From: Candidatus Cloacimonadota bacterium
Lineage (GTDB): Bacteria > Cloacimonadota > Cloacimonadia > Cloacimonadales > Cloacimonadaceae
Length of the DNA: 12,083 nucleotides
Reading direction: 5' to 3'
NCBI GenBank assembly: GCA_023230795.1
Contig: JALNWR010000075.1
Location: 1-12,083 of the forward strand
Part shown: piece after piece, positions 1 to 6,547 of the stretch
Layout: the number at the start of each line of letters is the position of its first letter
Numbering within the stretch: position 1 is the stretch's first letter
Made by a program: the position numbers and the translations under genes
Notes under the pieces: model-generated
Database searches by the model: none
What the model was told of the DNA's origin: nothing
The model's input: the letters and a program-made list of their open reading frames with translations, nothing else

Positions 1-95
1 AATACTCTTATTTGCACCTTAAATCCATCACATGCAATAAGGGAAGGAAAGATCAAATAAACTAAGACCTATGTCCCCTACCCACTCAAACAAAC

Positions 96-179
96 AATCC
101 GCAAAATCCGTTTAATCCGTAGAATCCGTGTGACTATCTTAAAAACCCGGATAATCCATAAAATCCGTGTGACCATTAT
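96..179. repeat. Two arrays of a degenerate 9-bp AATCCGnnn repeat
   Basis: AATCCG occurs at 96, 105, 114 and 123, exactly 9 bp apart (units AATCCGCAA, AATCCGTTT, AATCCGTAG, AATCCGTGT). A second array out of phase with the first has AACCCG at 144, AATCCA at 153 and AATCCG at 162, again 9 bp apart. Both arrays end in AATCCGTGTGAC followed by YAT, so the second looks like a partial duplicate of the first. Nothing shows a protein-coding role. Similar ACGGATT-type intergenic microsatellites are, to my knowledge, found in several environmental bacterial genomes, but I cannot name a function. Confidence 0.8.
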
Positions 180-277
180 CAAAAATTCCAGGCTGCCATT
201 CAAAGAAAAAGTACTTCAAAATGCACAATCTGCTTGACAGAATCCTGCCTTACTCAAACTGAAGAAAACGATATTAT

Positions 278-281
278 GAGG
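278..281 (+). promoter_or_regulatory. Ribosome binding site deciding the acetyltransferase start
   Basis: GAGG lies 6 nt before the ATG at 288. No such element precedes the in-frame TTG at 234 or the ATG at 276. This is why the shorter start was chosen for the acetyltransferase. Confidence 0.6.
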
Positions 282-287
282 TACAAG

Positions 288-893
288 ATGAAATATTTTC
301 GTAAACTGGTGGGGGAAAAGTGCTTTTTGTCTCCCATCTCTTTGGACGACGTGGAGCGCTATACAGAATGGGTGAATGATCTGGAGATAGGGCAATTTGT
401 GCTATTTTCTGCCGTAGTCTTTGATGTGGATAAGGAGCGCGCAGCTTTGCAGGACTTGATGACAAACAGCGTGAGCTTTGCCATAGTGGAAAAAGACACC
501 AACAAAGTGATTGGAAATTGCAGCTTGCACAATATCAATGAAGTGCATCGTCACGCTCAATTTGGCATTTTTATCGGGGAAAAGACTTTTTGGAATCAGG
601 GCATCGGCACCGAGGCTGCCATGCTAATCCTTGACTTTGGCTTTAATGTACTGAATCTCAACAACATCAATCTGGAAGTGGTGGGCTTTAACAAACGTGC
701 TGCCCGCAGCTATGAAAAAGTGGGATTTCAGTATGTGGGCAAACGCAGCAATTACGTTTTTATGGCTGGGCAGTATCATGACGTTTTGATATATGAAATG
801 CTGGCAGAGAACTTTGAAAGTCCTTATGTGAAGAAGACCTTTGAATATGCGATCAGCGATGAAGCCGGACGCAGCAAAATCACAATAATGTAG
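288..893 (+). CDS. GNAT-family N-acetyltransferase (RimJ/RimL type)
   Basis: This is probably an acetyl-CoA-dependent N-acetyltransferase of the cytoplasm; its acceptor (protein N-terminus, amino sugar, amine or antibiotic) cannot be told from the sequence. From the ATG at 288 it has 201 residues, usual for the family. The N-terminal part (residues 13-31, LSPIS...EWVND) has the typical RimJ/RimL opening. Motif A with the acetyl-CoA pyrophosphate loop is FWNQGIGTEA at 101-110 (Q-x-x-G-x-G/A pattern), and the motif B region is NKRAARSYEKVGF at 135-147. The open frame extends back to a TTG at 234, but the GAGG at 278-281 supports ATG 288. It is the first gene of a dense operon, with its stop only 1 nt before holB. 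The tail after about residue 172 (YVKKTFEYAIS and onward) is not part of the catalytic core. Family assignment is firm; substrate is unknown. Confidence 0.85.
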   Translation: MKYFRKLVGEKCFLSPISLDDVERYTEWVNDLEIGQFVLFSAVVFDVDKERAALQDLMTNSVSFAIVEKDTNKVIGNCSLHNINEVHRHAQFGIFIGEKTFWNQGIGTEAAMLILDFGFNVLNLNNINLEVVGFNKRAARSYEKVGFQYVGKRSNYVFMAGQYHDVLIYEMLAENFESPYVKKTFEYAISDEAGRSKITIM

Positions 894-894
894 A

Positions 895-1992
895 ATGTTT
901 CGCAAGATCAAAGGTCAAAGCCAGGTGATAGGGCTTTTGCAGAGCGCTATCGAGCAAGAAAGAATAGCCCAGGCCTATCTCTTTCATGGCAGCGACGGCG
1001 TGGGCAAATTTATGACTGCGCTGTATTTTGGCATGGCCTTAAACTGCCTGTCCAGCAGTGAATACCGCCCTTGTGGAGTTTGTGCTTCCTGCCACAAATT
1101 TCTCTCCTTTCAACATCCGGACTTCATCTACCTCTTCCCCACCGTGAATCTCAAGCTCAGCTCTGATGGGGAAATTCGGGATAATGAAGCCCTCAAACAG
1201 TATGAAGCTTACCTGAAAAATAAGATCGAAACTCCCTGGCAGGAATTCTTCTTTACAGGTTCCACTGAAATCCGCAAAGAGAGTATGTCGCAACTGATCC
1301 AGCGTTTGGAGCTTTCCATTCACGAGGGTCAATACCGCGTGGTCATCATCGAAAACGCCGATATGATGAATACTCAGACTGCCAATGCCTTTCTGAAGAC
1401 CCTGGAGGAGCCTCCGCACAATACGCTGATCGTGATGATCACAGAACGTTTGCCGCAGCTACTGCCCACCATCATTTCACGCTGCCAGCCGGTTTATTTC
1501 AAACCCCTCTCGCAGCGCGTGATCCAGGATATATTGTTTGAACGCTTTCAGGTGGATTCCGTGCTGGCCAAAAGCGCAGCCAGGATCAGCGGAGGAAATC
1601 TCAAAACTGCGATCCGCATCGCCCAGGATAGCAGTAGCAGCAGCCGTGACAAAGCCTTTGATCTGATTCAGATGGCCGCAAAAAAGCAGGACCTGGAGTA
1701 TCTGAATCAGGTAAAATCCCGCCGGGATTCTGCAGATGCCATCCGCGATCTGATCGCCTATCTGGGCATCATCGCCAATGATCTGTGCGTGACCCAATAC
1801 TGCCTGCAGGAGATCACAAACCTGGATAAGAGCGAGCTGCTGGAGAGCCTATCGCATGAGCAGATTGCAGATCGCATCCCGGACTATCTGCTGCTTTTGG
1901 ATGATCTTACCCGCAAGCTGGAAGGCAACGTAAACCCCACGCTAATTCAAATCAAGCTATTTTTGGCCACTAAATATCTGCTAAGCCCATGA
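895..1992 (+). CDS. holB: DNA polymerase III subunit delta-prime (clamp loader)
   Basis: This is the delta-prime subunit of the clamp-loader complex, an AAA+ protein that helps load the sliding clamp at primed sites. In 365 residues it shows a P-loop GSDGVGK (32-38), a four-cysteine zinc module (C51, C60, C63, C66), a degenerate Walker B IIENADMM (151-158), FLKTLEEPP (166-174) and the SRC sensor motif at 195-197, in the family's order. The Walker B acidic pair is changed to E-N, so ATP hydrolysis is unlikely even though the P-loop is intact. A long segment between the zinc module and Walker B (about 77-145, HPDFIYLFPTVN onward) is larger than in E. coli and recalls FCB-type delta-prime proteins; the comparison is from memory. 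The ATG begins 1 nt after the acetyltransferase stop without a clear Shine-Dalgarno, so translation is probably coupled. Its end overlaps murJ by ATGA. Confidence 0.93.
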   Translation: MFRKIKGQSQVIGLLQSAIEQERIAQAYLFHGSDGVGKFMTALYFGMALNCLSSSEYRPCGVCASCHKFLSFQHPDFIYLFPTVNLKLSSDGEIRDNEALKQYEAYLKNKIETPWQEFFFTGSTEIRKESMSQLIQRLELSIHEGQYRVVIIENADMMNTQTANAFLKTLEEPPHNTLIVMITERLPQLLPTIISRCQPVYFKPLSQRVIQDILFERFQVDSVLAKSAARISGGNLKTAIRIAQDSSSSSRDKAFDLIQMAAKKQDLEYLNQVKSRRDSADAIRDLIAYLGIIANDLCVTQYCLQEITNLDKSELLESLSHEQIADRIPDYLLLLDDLTRKLEGNVNPTLIQIKLFLATKYLLSP

Positions 1993-3551
1993 GTCAAAGA
2001 CGTCTGGCCAGCAATATCAGCGTGATGAGCATCGCCATCTTAATCAGCCGCATTCTGGGGCTGCTGCGGGACACCGTGATGGCGTTTTTCTTTGGCGGCG
2101 GTTATCTGAACGATGCCTTCAATGTGGCCTATAACATCCCGAATCTCTTGCGCAGGCTCTTTGGAGAAGGCGCTCTATCCACCGCTTTTGTGCCGATATA
2201 CAATGAAATTGGCATCAAAAAAGATAAAGATGCGCAGATAGATTTTGCGCTGAATGTGCTGAGTATTCTCACGCTATTTCTGCTGGTTTTGACGGCGATC
2301 GGAATCGCCCTTGCGCCCTGGATCGTGAAAGCTCTGTATCCTGGCCTGGCCGATGAAACTACGGTAGTAGCCATCAAGCTCACCCGCATCATATTCCCTT
2401 ATCTCTTCTTTATCGGCCTATCCTCCAGCTTTATCGCCATCCTGAATTCCCACGAGTATTTCTTTATGACGGGGCTTTCCAGCGCCCTACTGAATATCGG
2501 CATGATCCTCAGCATCGTGGTCCCATACTGGATCTGGGGTTTGAGCCCGGAAAGGCTGATTTATGTGGCAGGATGGGGAGTGGTGATCGGCGGACTGCTG
2601 CAAACCATTATCAATTTCCCTTATCTGATGAAGGTGGGCTACCGCTTTAAACTCATGGTGCGATTCGGCGGCCAGGCTCTGAGCACGATGTGGAAGCGCT
2701 TTGTGCCGGCTATGATCGGCATCGGCATCCGGGAGATCAATCTCATCGCAGATGCTTTGATGGCGAGCTTTTTACCGATAGGCAGCATCACTGCTCTGGC
2801 TTATGGAAACCGTTTGATGCAATTGCCCCTGGGCATCTTTGCCATCAGTGCCGGAACTGCTGTATTGCCCTTGTATTCACGTTTGGTAAGCCGTAAAGAA
2901 TATGGTGAGCTGAATAGCAGTATGCGTTTTACTGCCCTTTCCCTGGCCTATGTGATGTTGCCTGTCACCACCCTGATTCTGGCCTTGGCGCCGGATTTTG
3001 TCACCATCCTCTTTGCCCATGGCGCCTTTGATGATACTGCGGTTTGGATGAGCTCTCAGGCGCTGATCTTTTACTCTTTGGGGCTGATCTTCTACAGCTT
3101 GAACCAGGTGCTCACACCGCTGTTTTATGCCAATGGCGATACCAAGACGCCGATGAAACTGGCCGCAGTGATAGTGCTGCTGAATATCACCTTAAACTAC
3201 GTTCTGATGCAAGTAATGCAGCACCGGGGGCTGGCTCTTTCCACCTCGATCACGGCTTTGATAAATTACCTGGCCCTGATCTATCTGATTCACAAAAAGC
3301 TGCCCCAGGTCCACTTCAAGGGCATTGCAGTTAATCTGCTAAAGAGCCTGGGAATCTGCGTGCTGATCTATTTTGTGGCCATCTTCCTGGCCGATGTGCT
3401 GCCTCTGACCACAAGACTTGAGCTGGTGATCAAAGCGCTGATCATCACTGCGATCAGCTTCACTATCTTTTACCTTTTGGGATTGCTGCTCAAACTTAGC
3501 TATATTACCGAGGCTACTCAAAACCTATGCAAACGCCTACGCCGCAAATAG
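1989..3551 (+). CDS. murJ: Lipid II flippase MurJ (MviN)
   Basis: This MOP-superfamily inner-membrane protein moves lipid II, the undecaprenyl-linked peptidoglycan precursor, to the outer face of the membrane. It has 520 residues and is hydrophobic throughout, consistent with the usual 14 transmembrane helices (I did not predict each one). The N-terminus shows the signature SRILGLLRD (20-28), then NDAFNVAYNIPNLLRRLFGE (41-60), and later YGNRLMQLPLG (272-282). Residues matching those essential in E. coli MurJ appear to be present: R21, R27, D42, an arginine at 55/56 and R275. The ATG overlaps the holB stop (ATGA), and the gene's last 25 nt overlap the start of uvrC. The cationic C-terminus (CKRLRRK) probably faces the cytoplasm. 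Together with the uppP fragment at the other end of the window, it is one of two lipid-carrier-cycle genes here. Confidence 0.95.
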   Translation: MSQRRLASNISVMSIAILISRILGLLRDTVMAFFFGGGYLNDAFNVAYNIPNLLRRLFGEGALSTAFVPIYNEIGIKKDKDAQIDFALNVLSILTLFLLVLTAIGIALAPWIVKALYPGLADETTVVAIKLTRIIFPYLFFIGLSSSFIAILNSHEYFFMTGLSSALLNIGMILSIVVPYWIWGLSPERLIYVAGWGVVIGGLLQTIINFPYLMKVGYRFKLMVRFGGQALSTMWKRFVPAMIGIGIREINLIADALMASFLPIGSITALAYGNRLMQLPLGIFAISAGTAVLPLYSRLVSRKEYGELNSSMRFTALSLAYVMLPVTTLILALAPDFVTILFAHGAFDDTAVWMSSQALIFYSLGLIFYSLNQVLTPLFYANGDTKTPMKLAAVIVLLNITLNYVLMQVMQHRGLALSTSITALINYLALIYLIHKKLPQVHFKGIAVNLLKSLGICVLIYFVAIFLADVLPLTTRLELVIKALIITAISFTIFYLLGLLLKLSYITEATQNLCKRLRRK

Positions 3552-5344
3552 AAAGCAAACTGGCTTTCCTGCCGGACAGCCCCGGAGTATATCTGTGGAA
3601 AAACTCCAAAGATGAGGTAATCTATATAGGCAAGGCACTATCGCTAAAGCATCGGGTGCGTTCCTATCTTTCCGCTTCGGTAAAGGACTTCAAGACCCAG
3701 CAGTTGGTAGCCCATATCGCCGCACTGGATTACATTATCACGAATAGCGAAGCGGAAGCCTTCCTTTTGGAAGCCAGCCTGATCAAGCGGCATCAGCCCA
3801 AATACAACGTCCTGCTCAAGGATGACAAACGCTATCCCTTTGTGAAAATCACCCTGAATGAGCCCTTCCCCCGCATCTTCATCACCAGACAGCTGATCAA
3901 AGATGGCTCCCGCTATTTTGGGCCATATACGGATGTGAGATCGCTGCGGCGCACATTGCGAAATTTTGAATGGCTCTTCCCCATCCGGGATTGCAAACGC
4001 AAGATTCCCATCGGCAAGGTGGTCTTTGACAAGGCTTGTATCAACTATCAACTGGGCAAATGCACCGCTCCCTGCATCGGCAAAATCTCGCAGGGACAGT
4101 ATATGATCATCGTAAATAAGCTCATCCGCTTCTTTGAAGGCAAATACGAAGAAGTGGTGCAGGAATATCAAGAAGAAATGAATCAGCTTTCGCAGGAATT
4201 GCACTTTGAAGAGGCAGCCAAACTGCGCGACCGCATCATCGCCATCCAGAAGATACAGGCCCGGCAGAGCGTTTTCTATGCAGACCGGCGCAATATAGAT
4301 ATCATAGGGTTTTACCAGGAAGAAAAGGATGCCATCGCCGTGGTGATCAGCATGCAGGAAGGCAGCATCATCAATCAGGAGAATTACCCCTTGAAAAACG
4401 TGGGTCTGGACTGCCGGGAAAGCATCCTGGCCTCATTTTTGAAGCTATACTATGCCGAAAAAGAAGAGCTGCCGGAGGAAATCCTGCTGCCCTTTGCCCC
4501 GGAGGATTTTGATGCAATCAACCAATGGCTGCACAATAAACTGGTGCTCCCTCAACGTGGCGAAAAAAGCAAACTCATCGCCATGGCCAAACGTAATGCC
4601 TTCCACCTGGTGGAAGAACGTAAGCTGGCGCATCTGAGGAAGGCAAACCGCACCATCTTCCCCATTCAGGAGCTCAAAGAAGCCTTGGGCTTACCTAAAC
4701 TCCCCCGCAAAATTGTGTGCATGGATATCTCCACTATACAGGGCACGGATACTGTGTCCAGTGCGGTCTTCTTTGCCAATGGCAAGCCTAAAAAGAAGTA
4801 TTACCGCCATTTCATCATCCGCGATATTCAGACCCAAAATGACTTTGCCGCCTTGCAGGAAACCCTGCGCCGTTTCTTAACTGAGATCGATAAAGATTCA
4901 GACATGAAGCCAGACCTCTTTATCATCGATGGCGGGAAGGGGCAGCTAAGCTCTACAAATGAGGTTTTGCAAGCTTCCGAGTACAAGGATATTAGCATCG
5001 TTTCTTTGGCCAAGCGGGCTGAAGAGATATTCCTGCCCGGCAGAAGCGAATCCGTAATCCTCTCCCGCTCTTCATCCGCTTTGAGGCTGGTGACCAATAT
5101 CCGTGATGAAGCGCATAGATTTGCCATTACCTTTCACCGCAAGCGGCGTAGCAAGCGCACTTTGAGCAGTGAATTGGATGATATTCCCGGCATCGGTGAA
5201 CACAGTAAATTCCTCTTACTAAAAGCGCTGGGCTCGGTAGAAAAAGTCCGTAGCGCAGAGATTGAGACTCTAAGTTCCATCAAGGGCATCGGCCCAAAAA
5301 CCGCAGAAAAGATCTATAACTATTTTCATAAGGAGCAAGCATGA
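3527..5344 (+). CDS. uvrC: Excinuclease ABC subunit C
   Basis: UvrC makes the two incisions on either side of a lesion in nucleotide excision repair, after UvrA and UvrB have found the damage. All domains are present in 605 residues: a GIY-YIG nuclease at the N-terminus (PGVY at 19-22, IYIG at 32-35), which makes the 3' cut; cysteines C156, C171, C179 and C183, spaced like the four that bind a 4Fe-4S cluster in E. coli UvrC; a UVR motif (about 208-243, LHFEEAAKLRDRI) for UvrB contact; an RNase H-like domain for the 5' cut with D400, D468 (IIDGGKGQL) and H530 (RDEAHRF); and two helix-hairpin-helix motifs (IPGIGEHSK, IKGIGPKTA). The usual DISH-x-QG motif reads DISTIQG, so the histidine is a threonine. 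The start overlaps murJ by 25 nt with only a distant GAGG, suggesting coupling. The stop overlaps the next gene by ATGA. Confidence 0.97.
   Translation: MQTPTPQIESKLAFLPDSPGVYLWKNSKDEVIYIGKALSLKHRVRSYLSASVKDFKTQQLVAHIAALDYIITNSEAEAFLLEASLIKRHQPKYNVLLKDDKRYPFVKITLNEPFPRIFITRQLIKDGSRYFGPYTDVRSLRRTLRNFEWLFPIRDCKRKIPIGKVVFDKACINYQLGKCTAPCIGKISQGQYMIIVNKLIRFFEGKYEEVVQEYQEEMNQLSQELHFEEAAKLRDRIIAIQKIQARQSVFYADRRNIDIIGFYQEEKDAIAVVISMQEGSIINQENYPLKNVGLDCRESILASFLKLYYAEKEELPEEILLPFAPEDFDAINQWLHNKLVLPQRGEKSKLIAMAKRNAFHLVEERKLAHLRKANRTIFPIQELKEALGLPKLPRKIVCMDISTIQGTDTVSSAVFFANGKPKKKYYRHFIIRDIQTQNDFAALQETLRRFLTEIDKDSDMKPDLFIIDGGKGQLSSTNEVLQASEYKDISIVSLAKRAEEIFLPGRSESVILSRSSSALRLVTNIRDEAHRFAITFHRKRRSKRTLSSELDDIPGIGEHSKFLLLKALGSVEKVRSAEIETLSSIKGIGPKTAEKIYNYFHKEQA
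5330..5335 (+). promoter_or_regulatory. Strong ribosome binding site for the aldo/keto reductase
   Basis: AAGGAG lies inside the 3' end of uvrC, 5 nt before the ATG at 5341. It supports independent, efficient initiation of the reductase despite its ATGA overlap with uvrC. Confidence 0.7.
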
Positions 5345-6471
5345 AATATCGCAAAATGCCAAAATCCGAGGATAAGCTATCCATACTTGGCTTCGGCTGC
5401 ATGAGATTTCCCACCGATACAGATGGTAAAATTGATGAAGCGCGCAGCCTCGCTATGTTGCACGAAGCATATCAAGCCGGGGTAAACTATTACGACACCG
5501 GCTGGGGCTATCATAATGAAGAATCGGAACCGTTTTTGGGCAAATTCCTGAGCCAGATCGAGCGCGATAAGGTTTTTGTAGCCACCAAATTACCCTGTTG
5601 GCTGGTCAAAACCCGCGCTGATATGGATAGCTTCCTAAAGGCGCAGCTTAGCAGGCTGCAAACCGATCATATCGATTACTATCTGCTGCATGCTTTAAAT
5701 AAGCGGAGCTGGAAAACAGTGCATGAACTGGGTGTGCTGGACTTTTTGCAGCAGGCCAGAGCCGTGGGCAAGATCAGGCATATCGGTTTTTCCTTTCATG
5801 ATGATTACGATACTTTCGCCCAAATCGTGCAGGCCTGGGATTGGGACTTTACGCAGATCATGCTAAACTACCTGGATACGGAATATCAGGCAGGACTGAA
5901 GGGTATGAGGCTCGCAGCCTCAAAAAACATGGGCATCATCAGCATGGAGCCGCTCAGAGGAGGGAAGCTAATCAGTCCTATTCCCCCGGAGGTCGGGCAG
6001 GTATGGAAAAGTGCCAATAACACCCAGACCCCTCTGCAAAGAGCATTGAGCTGGGTTTGGGATATTCCCCAGTGCACGCTTTTGCTTTCGGGGATGTCCA
6101 CCTTGCAACAGGTAAAAGAGAATATCGCCCTCAGTAAAAAAGCCGAACCTAATATCCTGAGCGACGCTGATCAGAGCGTCTATAGTAAAGCCCGCGAGGC
6201 CTATCTATCCCGCATCCCATATCTTTGCAGCGAATGCCGCTATTGCCTTCCTTGCCCGTATGGTGTGGATATTCCCGCCAATCTGGGACAATATGCGGAA
6301 GGAATGATGTTTGGAAACAAGGAAAGTAACAAAGAAACCTATCTGAGCTTTATCCCTGACAAGTCACGGGCAGATCAATGCATCCAATGTGGCGAGTGCC
6401 TTTCTAAATGCCCGCAGCAGATCGATATTCCCAAATGGATGCAGACGATCCGGGAGTATTATCAAGGATGA
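5341..6471 (+). CDS. Aldo/keto reductase with C-terminal double 4Fe-4S motif
   Basis: This is a cytoplasmic oxidoreductase joining an aldo/keto reductase barrel to a ferredoxin-like tail. In 376 residues the barrel shows the catalytic tetrad of the superfamily: D52 and Y57 (YDTGWGY), K83 (ATKLP) and H117 (YYLLHAL). The C-terminus has two cysteine clusters: C296-x2-C299-x2-C302-x2-C305-P, and C347-x2-C350-x2-C353-x3-C357-P, the second a classic 4Fe-4S ligand set. Proteins of this architecture are common in strict anaerobes; the substrate is generally unknown, and the clusters may pass electrons between a ferredoxin-type donor and the nicotinamide site. That redox role is inference. It overlaps uvrC by ATGA and has a strong AAGGAG. 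It closes the plus-strand cluster before a 76-nt gap. Nothing visible links its chemistry to repair or wall synthesis, so the co-transcription may be incidental. Confidence 0.93.
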   Translation: MKYRKMPKSEDKLSILGFGCMRFPTDTDGKIDEARSLAMLHEAYQAGVNYYDTGWGYHNEESEPFLGKFLSQIERDKVFVATKLPCWLVKTRADMDSFLKAQLSRLQTDHIDYYLLHALNKRSWKTVHELGVLDFLQQARAVGKIRHIGFSFHDDYDTFAQIVQAWDWDFTQIMLNYLDTEYQAGLKGMRLAASKNMGIISMEPLRGGKLISPIPPEVGQVWKSANNTQTPLQRALSWVWDIPQCTLLLSGMSTLQQVKENIALSKKAEPNILSDADQSVYSKAREAYLSRIPYLCSECRYCLPCPYGVDIPANLGQYAEGMMFGNKESNKETYLSFIPDKSRADQCIQCGECLSKCPQQIDIPKWMQTIREYYQG

Positions 6472-6474
6472 ACT

Positions 6475-6508
6475 TGCAGATTTCTGCCTTGACCAATCGG
6501 TATCTGCA
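6475..6508. promoter_or_regulatory. Inverted repeat around the possible -35, operator-like
   Basis: TGCAGAT at 6475-6481 and ATCTGCA at 6502-6508 form a perfect 7-bp inverted repeat with a 20-bp spacer that contains the TTGACC hexamer. A further TCTGC at 6483-6487 partly repeats the arm. The layout would suit a dimeric regulator, but 7 bp is short and chance cannot be excluded. Confidence 0.3.
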
Positions 6509-6527
6509 TTATACTATACTATATACT
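6489..6527 (+). promoter_or_regulatory. Possible sigma70-type promoter for the MutL-like gene
   Basis: TTGACC at 6489-6494 resembles a -35 box. It is followed by three TATACT hexamers at 6510-6515, 6515-6520 and 6522-6527. Spacing from the -35 is 15, 20 or 27 bp, none at the ideal 17, so the promoter would be weak or rely on the -10 alone. The 76-bp gap after a run of overlapping genes makes a separate promoter plausible. Confidence 0.4.
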
Positions 6528-6533
6528 ACTAAA

Positions 6534-6541
6534 AGAAGGGG
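6534..6541 (+). promoter_or_regulatory. Ribosome binding site of the MutL-like gene
   Basis: AGAAGGGG ends 6 nt before the ATG at 6548. It is purine-rich with a good Shine-Dalgarno core and fixes the start of the long reading frame. Confidence 0.65.
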
Positions 6542-6547
6542 TTTATT

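Larger units (their letters stand above)
1..287. other. Non-coding leader region upstream of the first operon
   Basis: No credible gene is present: all frames are broken by stops, and the only short frame (221-262, 13 codons) has no ribosome binding site. The first 90 bases show nothing I recognise. Bases 96-179 hold two short arrays of a degenerate 9-bp repeat, listed separately. A promoter for the downstream operon should lie here or further upstream. The perfect TTGACA at 234-239 has no matching -10 hexamer at 16-18 bp, so I did not call it. Confidence 0.7.

Noticed and set aside
234..262. TTGACA at 234 as a -35 box for the first operon
   Set aside because: The sequence 16-18 bp downstream (around 256-262) bears no resemblance to TATAAT, so the hexamer alone is not enough.
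221..262. A 13-codon leader peptide frame
   Set aside because: No Shine-Dalgarno and no attenuator-like hairpin follow it.
234..287. Longer acetyltransferase start at TTG 234 (18 extra residues)
   Set aside because: No ribosome binding site precedes it, and the extra residues do not match the family's start. GAGG before ATG 288 is better placed.
3644..4204. 186-codon minus-strand frame within uvrC
   Set aside because: It mirrors conserved UvrC domains on the opposite strand and has no family features of its own.
6476..6487. GCAG-ATTT-CTGC as an intrinsic terminator after the reductase gene
   Set aside because: The stem is only 4-5 bp and no T-run follows.
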